The position numbers and the translations under genes are program-made. Under the pieces are notes generated by a model. The model searched no databases. It saw nothing but the letters and a program-made list of their open reading frames with translations, and had not been told where the DNA came from. Of a stretch of DNA of 64,000 nt, positions 34,949 through 43,104 are shown piece after piece (positions within the stretch are counted from its first letter, which is position 1; every line of letters begins with the position of its first letter). The stretch lies in NCBI GenBank assembly GCA_024234505.1, contig JACKOD010000002.1, forward strand, positions 558,001 to 622,000, written 5' to 3'. This stretch comes from Hahellaceae bacterium (GTDB taxonomy: Bacteria; Pseudomonadota; Gammaproteobacteria; Pseudomonadales; Oleiphilaceae).

Positions 34949-36268
34949 TTAAGCCTCTTTTGCCCTGGGGGCTTCAGGAACCAGTCTTTTCAGCGGAAAA
35001 TGGCAAATAAATTCGCTGCCAATATTGGGTTCGCTATGCACCTCGAGTGTACCGCCGTGATTCAGCATTACGTGTTTCACGATTGCCAGACCAAGGCCTG
35101 AGCCGCCTGTTTCTTTGTGCCGGCTTGGATCCGCTCGATAGAATCGTTCGGTTAGTCTGGGAAGGTGGACCGGATCAATGCCGATACCGTTGTCCCGTAC
35201 TGCAATATGAACGCCTTTGGAATCCGACCACCAGTGAATGTCAATGTCGCCGTTAGCGGGTGTGTACTTTACGGCATTGAAAATAATGTTCGACAAGGCA
35301 CTGCGCAACTGGGGCTCGTCGCCCATCAGGGCGTCATCGCCTTGCCCGATGAGGCGGATGTTATGTTGCTTGTCGGCGCTGAATTCCTGAGCATCCCGGC
35401 GGATATCGTCTAACAGGATTTTAAGCGTACTGGCTTTATCCTGCGGCTTGTGATCTGTCGTTTCGAGTTTGGCGAGCAGTAACAGATCCGTAATCAAGCG
35501 TTCCATGCGATGGGCCTGCTGACGCATCGTTGACACCGCCCGCTGCCACTTACGTGGTAATTCGTCGCTATGATCCTGCAGTGTTTCCAGATAGCCACTG
35601 ATGACGGTGAGTGGCGTACGCATCTCATGTGAAACGTTGCTGACAAAATCCTTACGCATTCGCTCCAGTTGATGAATACGAGAAATGTCCTGGGCAATAA
35701 TAAGTCGATCATCCTCGCCAAACAGCGTAATGTGAAAGCGTAGGATGATGTGCGGTCGGGCAGGCGAGGCCAGCTCCAGCGGACTTTTGTAGGATTTGCT
35801 GTCGAAATAGGTTTTAAAAACCGGATCTCTGAGCAGGTTATAGATGAGCTGACCGTGGTCTATGTGGGTTTTAAAGCCAAGCATACGTTCTGCTGCCTGG
35901 TTCCACCAATCCATGGCGCCATTGGCGTCGGTGATGACGACAGCATCGTTTAATGCATTGGTCGATTCCTGAACGCGATTCAGCATGGTTTGCAGTTTTC
36001 GCTGTGCGTCTTTATGGTGCTTCTGCAGTTTGTGGATATTATCAAACAGGTCGCCCCACAAGCCGTAACTTTCAGGCGTATCCAGTGACTCATCAGAATG
36101 ATTGAGCCATTGATGCAATCTGAATGTCTGGCGTAATGTCCAGCCAAGATAAATCAGGTTGCCGGCCAGCATCACCCATGCGACTTCGCCCAGGACCAGT
36201 CCAAGGATAAACAGCAGAATGATGCCTGCGATGACGGTCGATAGGTGTGCGGACCATTCCTTATTCAT
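34949..36268 (-). CDS. phoR: Phosphate-regulon sensor kinase PhoR
   Basis: A 439-residue sensor kinase. Two membrane helices (about 8-45) are followed by a short charged linker, a PAS domain (about 95-195) and the kinase core: H-box SNVSHEMRTPLTVI near residue 215, N-box NIIFNAVKYTP, then DNGIGID and GSGLGLAIVKH. It lacks a large periplasmic sensor, as expected for PhoR, which reads the state of PstSCAB through PhoU. It lies 36 bp after phoB. Confidence 0.95.
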   Translation of the reverse strand: MNKEWSAHLSTVIAGIILLFILGLVLGEVAWVMLAGNLIYLGWTLRQTFRLHQWLNHSDESLDTPESYGLWGDLFDNIHKLQKHHKDAQRKLQTMLNRVQESTNALNDAVVITDANGAMDWWNQAAERMLGFKTHIDHGQLIYNLLRDPVFKTYFDSKSYKSPLELASPARPHIILRFHITLFGEDDRLIIAQDISRIHQLERMRKDFVSNVSHEMRTPLTVISGYLETLQDHSDELPRKWQRAVSTMRQQAHRMERLITDLLLLAKLETTDHKPQDKASTLKILLDDIRRDAQEFSADKQHNIRLIGQGDDALMGDEPQLRSALSNIIFNAVKYTPANGDIDIHWWSDSKGVHIAVRDNGIGIDPVHLPRLTERFYRADPSRHKETGGSGLGLAIVKHVMLNHGGTLEVHSEPNIGSEFICHFPLKRLVPEAPRAKEA

Positions 36269-36304
36269 AGAATGCCTGTTTTAGTTTTTATTCCGCTAAA
36301 TTGA

Positions 36305-36997
36305 TTATGCCGCTTTGTCAGAGAAGCGGTATCCCGCTCCGCGAACCGTTTGTATCAGGTGTTCGTGCTGCTCACCCAATGCTTTACGCAAGCGACGAAT
36401 ATGTACGTCTACAGTACGTTCTTCCACATAGACGTTTCCACCCCATACCTGATCCAACAGTTGGGTTCGGCTGTAAACACGATCCTGATGGGTCATAAAA
36501 AACTGCAGCAATTTATATTCGGTAGGCCCCATCGTCAGTGATTCGCCATGTGCGCTCACGCGGTGACAGACCGGATCCAGCAGCAATCCATCGACTTCGA
36601 CCGGGGTTTCCTTGCCTGCCGGCGTGGCTCTTCGCAATACGGCTTTAAGACGGGCGACCAGTTCCCGAGGGGAGAAAGGTTTGGTAATGTAATCGTCGGC
36701 ACCGGCTTCGAGCCCCTGAATTTTGTTATCTTCTTCCGTACGGGCGGTGAGCATGATAATGGGAATTTCGGCAGTTGAATCATCTTTTTTAAGTCTGCGC
36801 GCAAATTCAATGCCGCTGGTACCCGGAAGCATCCAGTCGAGCAATATCAGATCTGGTTTCCGATCGATAATCAGTGCGTGACCATCGCGTGTATTGCTCG
36901 CTTCGAGGCAATGGTAATCAGCCATTTCCAGTGCAACAGCAATCATTTCCCGAATGGGGGCTTCATCATCAATTATCAGTACAGTTTTATCAGACAT
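36305..36997 (-). CDS. phoB: Phosphate-regulon response regulator PhoB
   Basis: A 230-residue OmpR-type regulator. Receiver: acidic pair IIDDEAPI, phospho-aspartate in LILLDWMLPG, and lysine in TKPFSPREL. The winged helix is at about residues 130-228 (VYVEERTVDVHIRRLRKAL is the recognition helix region and matches PhoB well). I set the start at the ATG at 36997; the open frame to 37063 adds 22 unsupported residues. It should bind the Pho boxes before pstS, pstC and its own gene. Confidence 0.96.
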   Translation of the reverse strand: MSDKTVLIIDDEAPIREMIAVALEMADYHCLEASNTRDGHALIIDRKPDLILLDWMLPGTSGIEFARRLKKDDSTAEIPIIMLTARTEEDNKIQGLEAGADDYITKPFSPRELVARLKAVLRRATPAGKETPVEVDGLLLDPVCHRVSAHGESLTMGPTEYKLLQFFMTHQDRVYSRTQLLDQVWGGNVYVEERTVDVHIRRLRKALGEQHEHLIQTVRGAGYRFSDKAA

Positions 36998-37094
36998 AAT
37001 CTCAACCTGTTCAAGCAGCCACTTTTTAGAGAACAGCTTTCTCTCTAAGGAAGCGATAAGCATTTATTGTTGTCCGATATTACAACGCGCCATT

Positions 37095-37112
37095 GTTACA
37101 AATATATGACTG
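37095..37112 (-). promoter_or_regulatory. Probable Pho box before phoB
   Basis: On the minus strand CAGTCATATATTTGTAAC agrees with the PhoB consensus at about 15 of 18 positions and lies about 100 bp before the phoB start. It implies autoregulation of phoBR. Confidence 0.65.
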
Positions 37113-37127
37113 CTTTTGCTGTCCGGG

Positions 37128-38012
37128 TTAGTAAATTTGGTAGTCAATCAGAATTCCTGCAAAAATCACCATACCAGCCCAATGGTTGTTCAGAAAGGCT
37201 TTAAAGCAATCGGCGCGATGGCGGTGCATAATCAGGTGCTGCTGGTACACAAATAATACGGCGGCCAGGGTGACTCCTACGAAGTAGGGGCTGCCTCTAC
37301 CGGCTTTCATACCGAGCATCCAGAGCGTAAGAATAGTGAGTGTTTGCAGTAAAGCAATGATGAGCCGGTCTGCCTTCCCGAATAGTATGGCAGTGGATTT
37401 GATACCGATTTTCAGGTCATCCTCTCTGTCGACCATGGCATATTGCGTGTCATAGGCAACCGTCCACAAAAGTGTTGCCAGATAGATCAGCCACACCAAG
37501 GAGTCCAGTGCATTTGTTTGAGCGGCATAAGCCATGGGAACCGACCACGCAAAAGCCGCACCCAGTACAACCTGAGGCAGATAGGTATGGCGTTTCATAA
37601 AAGGATAGACGGTTGCCAGCGCGACACCACCCAATGACAGCCAGATAGTAAAAGCGTTAGTCATCAGTACCAGCAGGAAGGCAGCCAGCAGCAATACCGC
37701 GAAGAGAACCAGCGCTTCCTTACTGCTGACTTTTCCTGTGGCAAGGGGCCGTAATTGCGTGCGTTCCACATGACCATCGAAATTCCGGTCGGCATAGTCA
37801 TTGATGACACAACCGGCAGAGCGCATCAGTACGACTCCTGCACAGAAAATAAGTAATACATCCATGTGCGGAAAACCTTTCGCCGCAAACCATAAAGACC
37901 ATAAGGTTGGCCATAGCAGTAACAGGGTTCCGATGGGGCGATCCAGGCGCATGAGTTGTATGTAATGTGGCCATTGTTCTTTAAATCGGTAACGTGAAAT
38001 ACGTGCAGACAT
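37128..38012 (-). CDS. ubiA: 4-hydroxybenzoate polyprenyltransferase UbiA
   Basis: A 294-residue membrane enzyme with eight to nine helices that attaches the polyprenyl tail to 4-hydroxybenzoate in ubiquinone synthesis. Both aspartate-rich motifs are present: NDYADRNFDGHVERT near residue 75 and YDTQYAMVDREDD near 197. The opening (HYIQLMRLDRPIGTLLLLWPTLWSL) is standard. It follows ubiC with a 112 bp gap and ends just before the phoB promoter region. Confidence 0.96.
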   Translation of the reverse strand: MSARISRYRFKEQWPHYIQLMRLDRPIGTLLLLWPTLWSLWFAAKGFPHMDVLLIFCAGVVLMRSAGCVINDYADRNFDGHVERTQLRPLATGKVSSKEALVLFAVLLLAAFLLVLMTNAFTIWLSLGGVALATVYPFMKRHTYLPQVVLGAAFAWSVPMAYAAQTNALDSLVWLIYLATLLWTVAYDTQYAMVDREDDLKIGIKSTAILFGKADRLIIALLQTLTILTLWMLGMKAGRGSPYFVGVTLAAVLFVYQQHLIMHRHRADCFKAFLNNHWAGMVIFAGILIDYQIY

Positions 38013-38123
38013 GAAGTGCCTTCTTCATTAATCGGTAGCAAATATCAGAATCGATACAGGGTCTATTTTCCGACAGAGAGTGTGGCAGGCTTGTTACAAG
38101 TTCTCAACCATTGACTCGCGCAG

Positions 38124-38684
38124 TCAAGCGCCTGCGGCCTGACCTGGTAGATCGGATGAGACAAGACAGGGAGAAAAAAACTCGCTTACCAGCAGTGGCT
38201 TGTTATTTAGATAAAAAACGGAACGACGTCCCCATGCAGGGCTGAAATTTGACGGCGCTAACGGCAGTGAGCGTCCATTGGGGTGTGCAAGAATCTGCAT
38301 CGGACCGCGACGCATGGCTCGCGAACTGAACAGATAAGCACCGAGTGGGCGCTCGCCCAGCGCACGCAACTGACGCTCTTTTCCGTGGAGTGTCGAAACG
38401 GGAATCAGGCTGCGGGCGGTTACCCAAACCTGATCGTAGCCGATGAGCGCCACTTCCCGTACCAGAACCTTTTGTTTGAGCGGAATGCCCAGTAAAAGGG
38501 CCTCATCTGCCGAGGCCTGATCCCAATGTTGGCGGGCTACTCGGACCCTGAAATGACCGCGACTCAATGCGATGAGCTTTCGGGTGAGCGAGCCGGGATC
38601 AAGCACCCAGCTCCTCCACTGACCGGGCAGCCTGAAAGACGGAGTACGGGCATATTGTGTCCAGCCTGACGAAAACTTGCTCAT
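38124..38684 (-). CDS. ubiC: Chorismate pyruvate-lyase UbiC
   Basis: A 186-residue enzyme converting chorismate to 4-hydroxybenzoate and pyruvate, the first step of ubiquinone synthesis. Recognisable segments are WVLDPGSLTRKL, the active-site LVREVALIG, VTARSLIP and LGERPLGAYLF. It is the natural partner of the downstream ubiA and starts 12 bp after the hpt stop. Confidence 0.93.
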   Translation of the reverse strand: MSKFSSGWTQYARTPSFRLPGQWRSWVLDPGSLTRKLIALSRGHFRVRVARQHWDQASADEALLLGIPLKQKVLVREVALIGYDQVWVTARSLIPVSTLHGKERQLRALGERPLGAYLFSSRAMRRGPMQILAHPNGRSLPLAPSNFSPAWGRRSVFYLNNKPLLVSEFFSPCLVSSDLPGQAAGA

Positions 38685-38696
38685 GCGAGATTAGTT

Positions 38697-39254
38697 TCAG
38701 AGCCCTTTAACTGCGTAAATACCGGGTGCGTTACGCCAGTAGCCCTTGTAATCCATCCCGCAACCAAAGAGATAGCGGTCTTCCACATAGAGTCCGGTGT
38801 AATCGCACTTCATTCCTGGCACGGCTTTCCGGTCATGTTCTTTATCGACCAGCGCGGCGGTTAATACCTGGCTGGCGCCTTCTGCATGACAATAGTCGGC
38901 GATGGCGGCCAGTGTGGCACCTTCATCAAGAATGTCGTCAAGAATGAGCACACAACGGTCTTTCATAGAAACGTCGGGCTTGACCTTCCAGTCAAGAAGG
39001 CCTCCCGTGGTGGCCTGACGATAGCGTGTGGCATGAATGTAGTGCTGCTCAAGAGGAAAGGTCAGGCGTGGCAGCAATTGGCCTGTAATGAATACCCCGC
39101 CGTTCATCACGCAAAATACTAAAGGATTGCTGCGGCTGAGTGCGGCGTTCATTTCCTCTGCCATGCGATCAAGCGCAGCGTTTACGTCTGCGGGTGAACA
39201 CAGGCAATCAGCATCGTCAAATACCTGTTGCATTTCAGTGCAGATATCAGTCAT
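38697..39254 (-). CDS. hpt: Hypoxanthine-guanine phosphoribosyltransferase
   Basis: A 185-residue purine salvage enzyme. The PRPP-binding signature VLILDDILDEGATLAA near residue 100 and the flexible-loop/base region DRYLFGCGMDYKGYWRN near the C-terminus are present. The ATG at 39254 has GGAAACC upstream; an in-frame start 12 codons earlier exists. It is directly followed by ubiC, 12 bp away, so it may be co-transcribed with ubiCA. Confidence 0.9.
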   Translation of the reverse strand: MTDICTEMQQVFDDADCLCSPADVNAALDRMAEEMNAALSRSNPLVFCVMNGGVFITGQLLPRLTFPLEQHYIHATRYRQATTGGLLDWKVKPDVSMKDRCVLILDDILDEGATLAAIADYCHAEGASQVLTAALVDKEHDRKAVPGMKCDYTGLYVEDRYLFGCGMDYKGYWRNAPGIYAVKGL

Positions 39255-39564
39255 GGCATGGTTTCCGGTGAGTTGTATTTCAGCAGTCAATATTCAAATA
39301 TTTGGGGCCGGAAGTATAACGCAGGCTGTTTACCGCTGCGAGTCGGAACAAGGAAAACGCAACATCAAGTGTTTAAATAAAAGGATTGGGCTTTACTGGC
39401 TGGAAAAATCCGCTTACCGTTAGGCGTTTTTGCGCCATGGAAGCACTCGTTGAGTGTCCGTCGATGTGAAACTCGATGTGGAACTACAAGGATGGTTTTG
39501 TTGTAAGACTTGATTAAGTTGTAAGATTGTAGAACAATTTTCAAAAAATGAAACAGGTGAAACT
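39255..39564. other. Divergent intergenic region between hpt and rubredoxin
   Basis: About 310 bp that must contain the promoters for hpt (left) and rubredoxin (right). I find no convincing gene or strong hairpin. A repeated motif, TTGTAAGA(C/T)T, occurs twice near 39501 and 39521 (TTGTAAGACTTGATTAAG, then TTGTAAGATTG). Confidence 0.4.
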
Positions 39565-39729
39565 ATGAAAAAATGGCAGTGCGTAGTATGTGGGCTGATT
39601 TACGATGAGTCTAAAGGGTGGCCAGAGGACGGTATCGCAGCGGGTACTGCATGGGAAGATGTCCCTTCAGACTGGTTATGCCCGGATTGTGGGGTAGGAA
39701 AAGAAGATTTTGAAATGGTAGAAATGTAA
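39565..39729 (+). CDS. rubA: Rubredoxin
   Basis: A 54-residue iron protein, MKKWQCVVCGLIYDESKG at the start. It has the two CxxCG knuckles, CVVCG near residue 6 and CPDCG near residue 39, that hold one iron in four cysteines. It carries electrons from the reductase encoded 117 bp downstream to an oxygenase such as an alkane hydroxylase, which is not in this window. The start is preceded by AGGTG. Confidence 0.96.
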   Translation: MKKWQCVVCGLIYDESKGWPEDGIAAGTAWEDVPSDWLCPDCGVGKEDFEMVEM

Positions 39730-39768
39730 TTCTTAAAAGGTGAGTCGCCGTCGGTTACTGATTGGGTA

Positions 39769-39794
39769 CCCCCGCGAGGTTTGTCTTTCGGGGG
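39769..39794 (+). terminator. GC-rich hairpin between rubredoxin and its reductase
   Basis: Six-base stem CCCCCG/CGGGGG with a 14-base loop. It lacks a T run, so it is probably not a full terminator but could lower the reductase level relative to the abundant carrier protein. Confidence 0.4.
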
Positions 39795-39846
39795 CGAAAA
39801 GTACGCAGGCTTTGTGCGGCAATGAATGTGAGTATCAGGAGCAGGA

Positions 39847-41001
39847 ATGAATACAACGCAGAGAGATCCGATTGTTATTGTGGGTACAGGTTTGGCCGGA
39901 TACACATTGGCACGGGAAATTCGCAAGCTGGATAAAAATACCCCCATCGTGATGGTGACTGCGGATGATGGCTATTCCTACTCCAAGCCCATGCTTTCAA
40001 CGGGTTTTTCAAAGCAAAAAACAGCCGATGAGCTAGCCATGGCAGAGCCGGGTAAAATGGCAGAGCAATTGAGTCTGATAGTTCGCACATTTACTGTGGT
40101 AACAGGTATTAAACCGCAACAGCATCTACTGGAAATTAATGGAGAATCGCTGCGTTACAGCAAGTTAGTGCTTGCCTGGGGGGCTGATGTGATTCGCATT
40201 GATATCCCCGGTGGGGCGAACGAAAGAATATTTTCAATCAATGATCTCATGGATTACCGCCGTTTCCGAGACGTATTGGAAGGCAAGAAACGGGTGCTGT
40301 TAATGGGGGCCGGATTAATCGGGTGTGAGTTTGCCAATGATTTAATCGCGGGTGGATTCGAAGTGGATGTTGTCGCACCGTCAGACACCGCACTGCCGGG
40401 ATTGGTGCCCAAAGTGATCGGGGATGCCGTGGTTACCGGTTTGACGCAGGCGGGCGCTCGTTTTCATCTGGGGCGAACCGTTCAGGAAGCCGCGATTCAG
40501 GAAGGGCATGTCCAGGTACAGCTATCCGATGGTGAGAAATTGAGCACTGATCTGGTGGTTTCGGCGATTGGTTTAAGGCCGAGGGTTAAATTAGCGGATG
40601 ACGCGGGATTGACCATTAATAAAGGTGTTGTAGTGAATCGGGCTCTGGAAACCTCGGAAGCTGACATCTATGCATTGGGTGATTGTGCCGAAGTGGATGG
40701 TCACGTCATGCTCTACGTCATGCCGCTGATGGCCTGCGCGAGAACGTTAGCCCAAACCTTGACCGGTTCGCAGAGCGAAGTGAAATATGGTGTGATGCCC
40801 GTGGTGGTAAAAACGCCTGCCTGCCCGGTTGCCGTGGCCCCGCCAATTGGTGAGGGCGAATGGAAGATTGAGCAGAACGGGATTGATGTGAAAGCGGAAT
40901 GTTACGACGCCAATGGAGCATTAATCGGGTTTGCACTCTCCGGGCAATTTGTCGATGCTCGACAACAACTTGCCAGGCAAGTACCTTCGGTTCATGATTA
41001 A
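39847..41001 (+). CDS. rubB: Rubredoxin reductase (NAD(P)H-dependent FAD enzyme)
   Basis: A 384-residue flavoprotein reducing rubredoxin with NADH. The FAD Rossmann motif GTGLAGYTLA is near residue 13, the NAD motif GAGLIGCEFANDL near 155, and the second FAD motif ADIYALGDCAEV near 277. The final portion (about 310-380) is the small rubredoxin-contact domain. It is paired with rubredoxin 117 bp upstream, as in Pseudomonas. Confidence 0.93.
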   Translation: MNTTQRDPIVIVGTGLAGYTLAREIRKLDKNTPIVMVTADDGYSYSKPMLSTGFSKQKTADELAMAEPGKMAEQLSLIVRTFTVVTGIKPQQHLLEINGESLRYSKLVLAWGADVIRIDIPGGANERIFSINDLMDYRRFRDVLEGKKRVLLMGAGLIGCEFANDLIAGGFEVDVVAPSDTALPGLVPKVIGDAVVTGLTQAGARFHLGRTVQEAAIQEGHVQVQLSDGEKLSTDLVVSAIGLRPRVKLADDAGLTINKGVVVNRALETSEADIYALGDCAEVDGHVMLYVMPLMACARTLAQTLTGSQSEVKYGVMPVVVKTPACPVAVAPPIGEGEWKIEQNGIDVKAECYDANGALIGFALSGQFVDARQQLARQVPSVHD

Positions 41002-41066
41002 ACTCAATATGCTGATGAGAAACATGGAGTAATCTTTCATACCACGACTTAGCGGAGTGAAAAGCC

Positions 41067-41414
41067 ATGACCGATCAAAATGCGTTGATACTTGAACTAA
41101 AAGAAGGTCTGCTGGTACGCAGGCAAGAGCTGGTTGATCGCCTGGAGCGGATCAAAGCGGATATAAGCAAGCCCTTGGATCATGATTTTGCCGAACAGGC
41201 GGTCGAGCAGGAAAATGGCGAAGTTCTGGAAGCGTTAGGGCATGAAGCTGAAGTGGAAATCAGGCAAATCAACCATGCACTGATTAGCATGGAAGAGGGC
41301 TCATACGGTGCCTGCGATGAATGTGGAGTGCAAATTCCGGAGGCTCGTCTGAAAGTGGCGCCTTATTCCTCTTGTTGCGTCAAGTGTGCGACAAATAATG
41401 AGCAAAAGCATTAA
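41067..41414 (+). CDS. DksA/TraR-type C4 zinc-finger protein
   Basis: A 115-residue protein: a coiled coil (about 1-75) followed by a four-cysteine zinc finger (CDECGVQIPEARLKVAPYSSCCVKCA). This is the TraR/DksA form that binds the secondary channel of RNA polymerase. It is shorter than DksA (about 150) and lacks the usual DxxDxA tip, so a ppGpp-dependent role is not assured. It starts about 65 bp after rubredoxin reductase. Confidence 0.85.
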   Translation: MTDQNALILELKEGLLVRRQELVDRLERIKADISKPLDHDFAEQAVEQENGEVLEALGHEAEVEIRQINHALISMEEGSYGACDECGVQIPEARLKVAPYSSCCVKCATNNEQKH

Positions 41415-41480
41415 ACGTACCCGAACCCGATAGAACCCGATTCGCTGTAACCGCTCGACGCACACGCACTGACTACGCCG

Positions 41481-41717
41481 TTACCGGGTGTTGTTGGTTG
41501 CGTGCTTGCTTGCCACGAGCTGAGAAAGACACTCCTTACACAGACATCCCTGCGCATCGGCAACGTCTGCCGTTGACAGGCCGCTGGACGGCAGATTAAA
41601 ACACCAGCAGGTTGATTTTCCCTCACTGATTTCGCAGCGCATGGGCGCACCACACCGGACGCAGTATTGCGAGGAGGTTGAGGTGGGCACGGTATTGTGG
41701 TCTTTGGAATTCTTCAT
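41481..41717 (-). CDS. Cysteine-rich CWC-family protein
   Basis: A 78-residue protein with the CWC pattern: CVRCGAPMRCE, then CWCFNLPSSG and CLCKECLSQL. Eight cysteines are visible. It likely binds zinc or another metal; family function is unknown. The ATG at 41717 gives a hydrophilic N-terminus. It converges on the DksA-like gene. Confidence 0.82.
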   Translation of the reverse strand: MKNSKDHNTVPTSTSSQYCVRCGAPMRCEISEGKSTCWCFNLPSSGLSTADVADAQGCLCKECLSQLVASKHATNNTR

Positions 41718-42051
41718 CAGTTTGCCTAAAAGTGATAGGTGACACCCATTTCGTACGGTAGTTGCCGGTATTTGTGGGATCGTTGCCTGTGTGTGCCTGC
41801 ACCTACTCAGTCATTCTGACGAATATTATAGGAAATATGTTTTCGCTGTTAGAGTCCATGATTGAGTATCTTTTTTGCGTTTTGACCTTTTATGTTGGCA
41901 AGATGGCTTTTTAGGCGATTGATGTAAAGGGAAAAAACGGTAATCTGTATTCCTGGATGTGGATACGGGGGGCGCAATCTATTGTGTTCTATCGAGTTAA
42001 TCGCGCTCACGCCCGGTTCACCGGTCGGCTTTCCGTAAAATGGAGAAAAGC
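41718..42051. other. Intergenic region between the CWC and tesB genes
   Basis: About 330 bp with no convincing gene, repeat or hairpin. It must contain the promoters of the divergent flanking genes. Confidence 0.35.
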
Positions 42052-42924
42052 ATGTCAGAGGTTTTACAGAAATTAGTTTCCTTACTGCAATTAACCGAGG
42101 TGGGCACCGATCACTTTCAGGGATGCAGCGAGGATCTGGGCTTTAAAAATGTTTTTGGTGGGCAAGTGCTTGGACAGGCCTTGATGGCGGCTTATCGCAC
42201 GGTGGAAGGTCGTCTGGCGCATTCAATGCATGGTTACTTTTTGCGTCCCGGTGATCACTCCTTGCCTATAGAATACGAGGTACAACGTATTCGGGATGGG
42301 CAGTCCTTTGTTACCCGAAGGGTCATCGCCCGCCAGAAATCGCAGGAAATATTTACCCTGCTGGCCTCATTTCAGGCGGACGAAGAAGGATTTGAGCACC
42401 AGTTTGATATGCCCGACGCCCCTGATCTTGAGGGACTATGGAGTGAGTTGGATATCCGTCGCAAATTTCAGCATCTCATTCCGGAAAAAGTAAAAGAGCA
42501 GTTTACGCGAGATCGGCCGATTGAGATTCGTCCGGTAAAGCCGATGAATTACCTGCAACCGGATGTGCGTTTGCCTTTCAAGCAGACCTGGTTTCGTGCA
42601 GTGGCGGAATTGCCTGAGGATCAGGCATTACATCATTGCATATTGGCCTATGCCTCAGATTTTGGCCTGTTAGGCACGTCTCTACATCCCCATGGCGTCA
42701 CCTTTATGCAAAAAGGGATGCAGGTGGCAAGTCTGGATCACGCGCTGTGGTTTCATCGCGATTTCAGGGTGGATGAGTGGCTGCTCTATGATATGGACAG
42801 CCCCAGCGCGTCTCATGGCCGAGGGTTTAATCGTGGGAATATCTATTCGAGAGACGGGATTCTGGTAGCTTCCGTTTGTCAGGAAGCCCTGATTCGGCAG
42901 CGAGCTGCCAGTAAAAAAGAGTAA
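42052..42924 (+). CDS. tesB: Acyl-CoA thioesterase II TesB
   Basis: A 290-residue double hot-dog thioesterase. The opening (LVSLLQLTEVGTDHFQG), VFGGQVLGQALMAA and HSMHGYFLRPGD are typical, and the C-terminal half carries the catalytic aspartate region (LGTSLHPHG, SLDHALWFH). Length matches E. coli TesB (286). The ATG at 42052 has GGAGAA seven bases upstream; an ATG four codons earlier is also in frame. Confidence 0.95.
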   Translation: MSEVLQKLVSLLQLTEVGTDHFQGCSEDLGFKNVFGGQVLGQALMAAYRTVEGRLAHSMHGYFLRPGDHSLPIEYEVQRIRDGQSFVTRRVIARQKSQEIFTLLASFQADEEGFEHQFDMPDAPDLEGLWSELDIRRKFQHLIPEKVKEQFTRDRPIEIRPVKPMNYLQPDVRLPFKQTWFRAVAELPEDQALHHCILAYASDFGLLGTSLHPHGVTFMQKGMQVASLDHALWFHRDFRVDEWLLYDMDSPSASHGRGFNRGNIYSRDGILVASVCQEALIRQRAASKKE

Positions 42925-43004
42925 CGCTTGTCAACAAGCTCAAGGGCATGTGGACGTTTTGTCCTGTAACCCGTTAACGGCCCCCCCGGACAGCGTCAGG
43001 ACGG

Positions 43005-43078
43005 TAGGCGGCCCGTCCTCGGGGCGCTTTTGGCTACCGTGGCTTGGCTATCGGGGCGAGGACGCCCCACGCTACTGC
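43005..43078 (+). repeat. Dispersed palindromic repeat, two inverted units
   Basis: Unit 1 (43009-43038) holds GGCGGCCCGTCCTCGGGGCGC; unit 2 (43041-43074) holds GGGGCGAGGACGCCCC then ACGCTAC, and is nearly the inverse of unit 1. The same pair occurs inverted within the MITE-like block at 13303-13380, and single partial copies lie at 2855 and 21418. This looks like a REP-type family between genes. Confidence 0.65.
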
Positions 43079-43104
43079 GTGACAGAGGCAAACGTCAACA
43101 GCGC

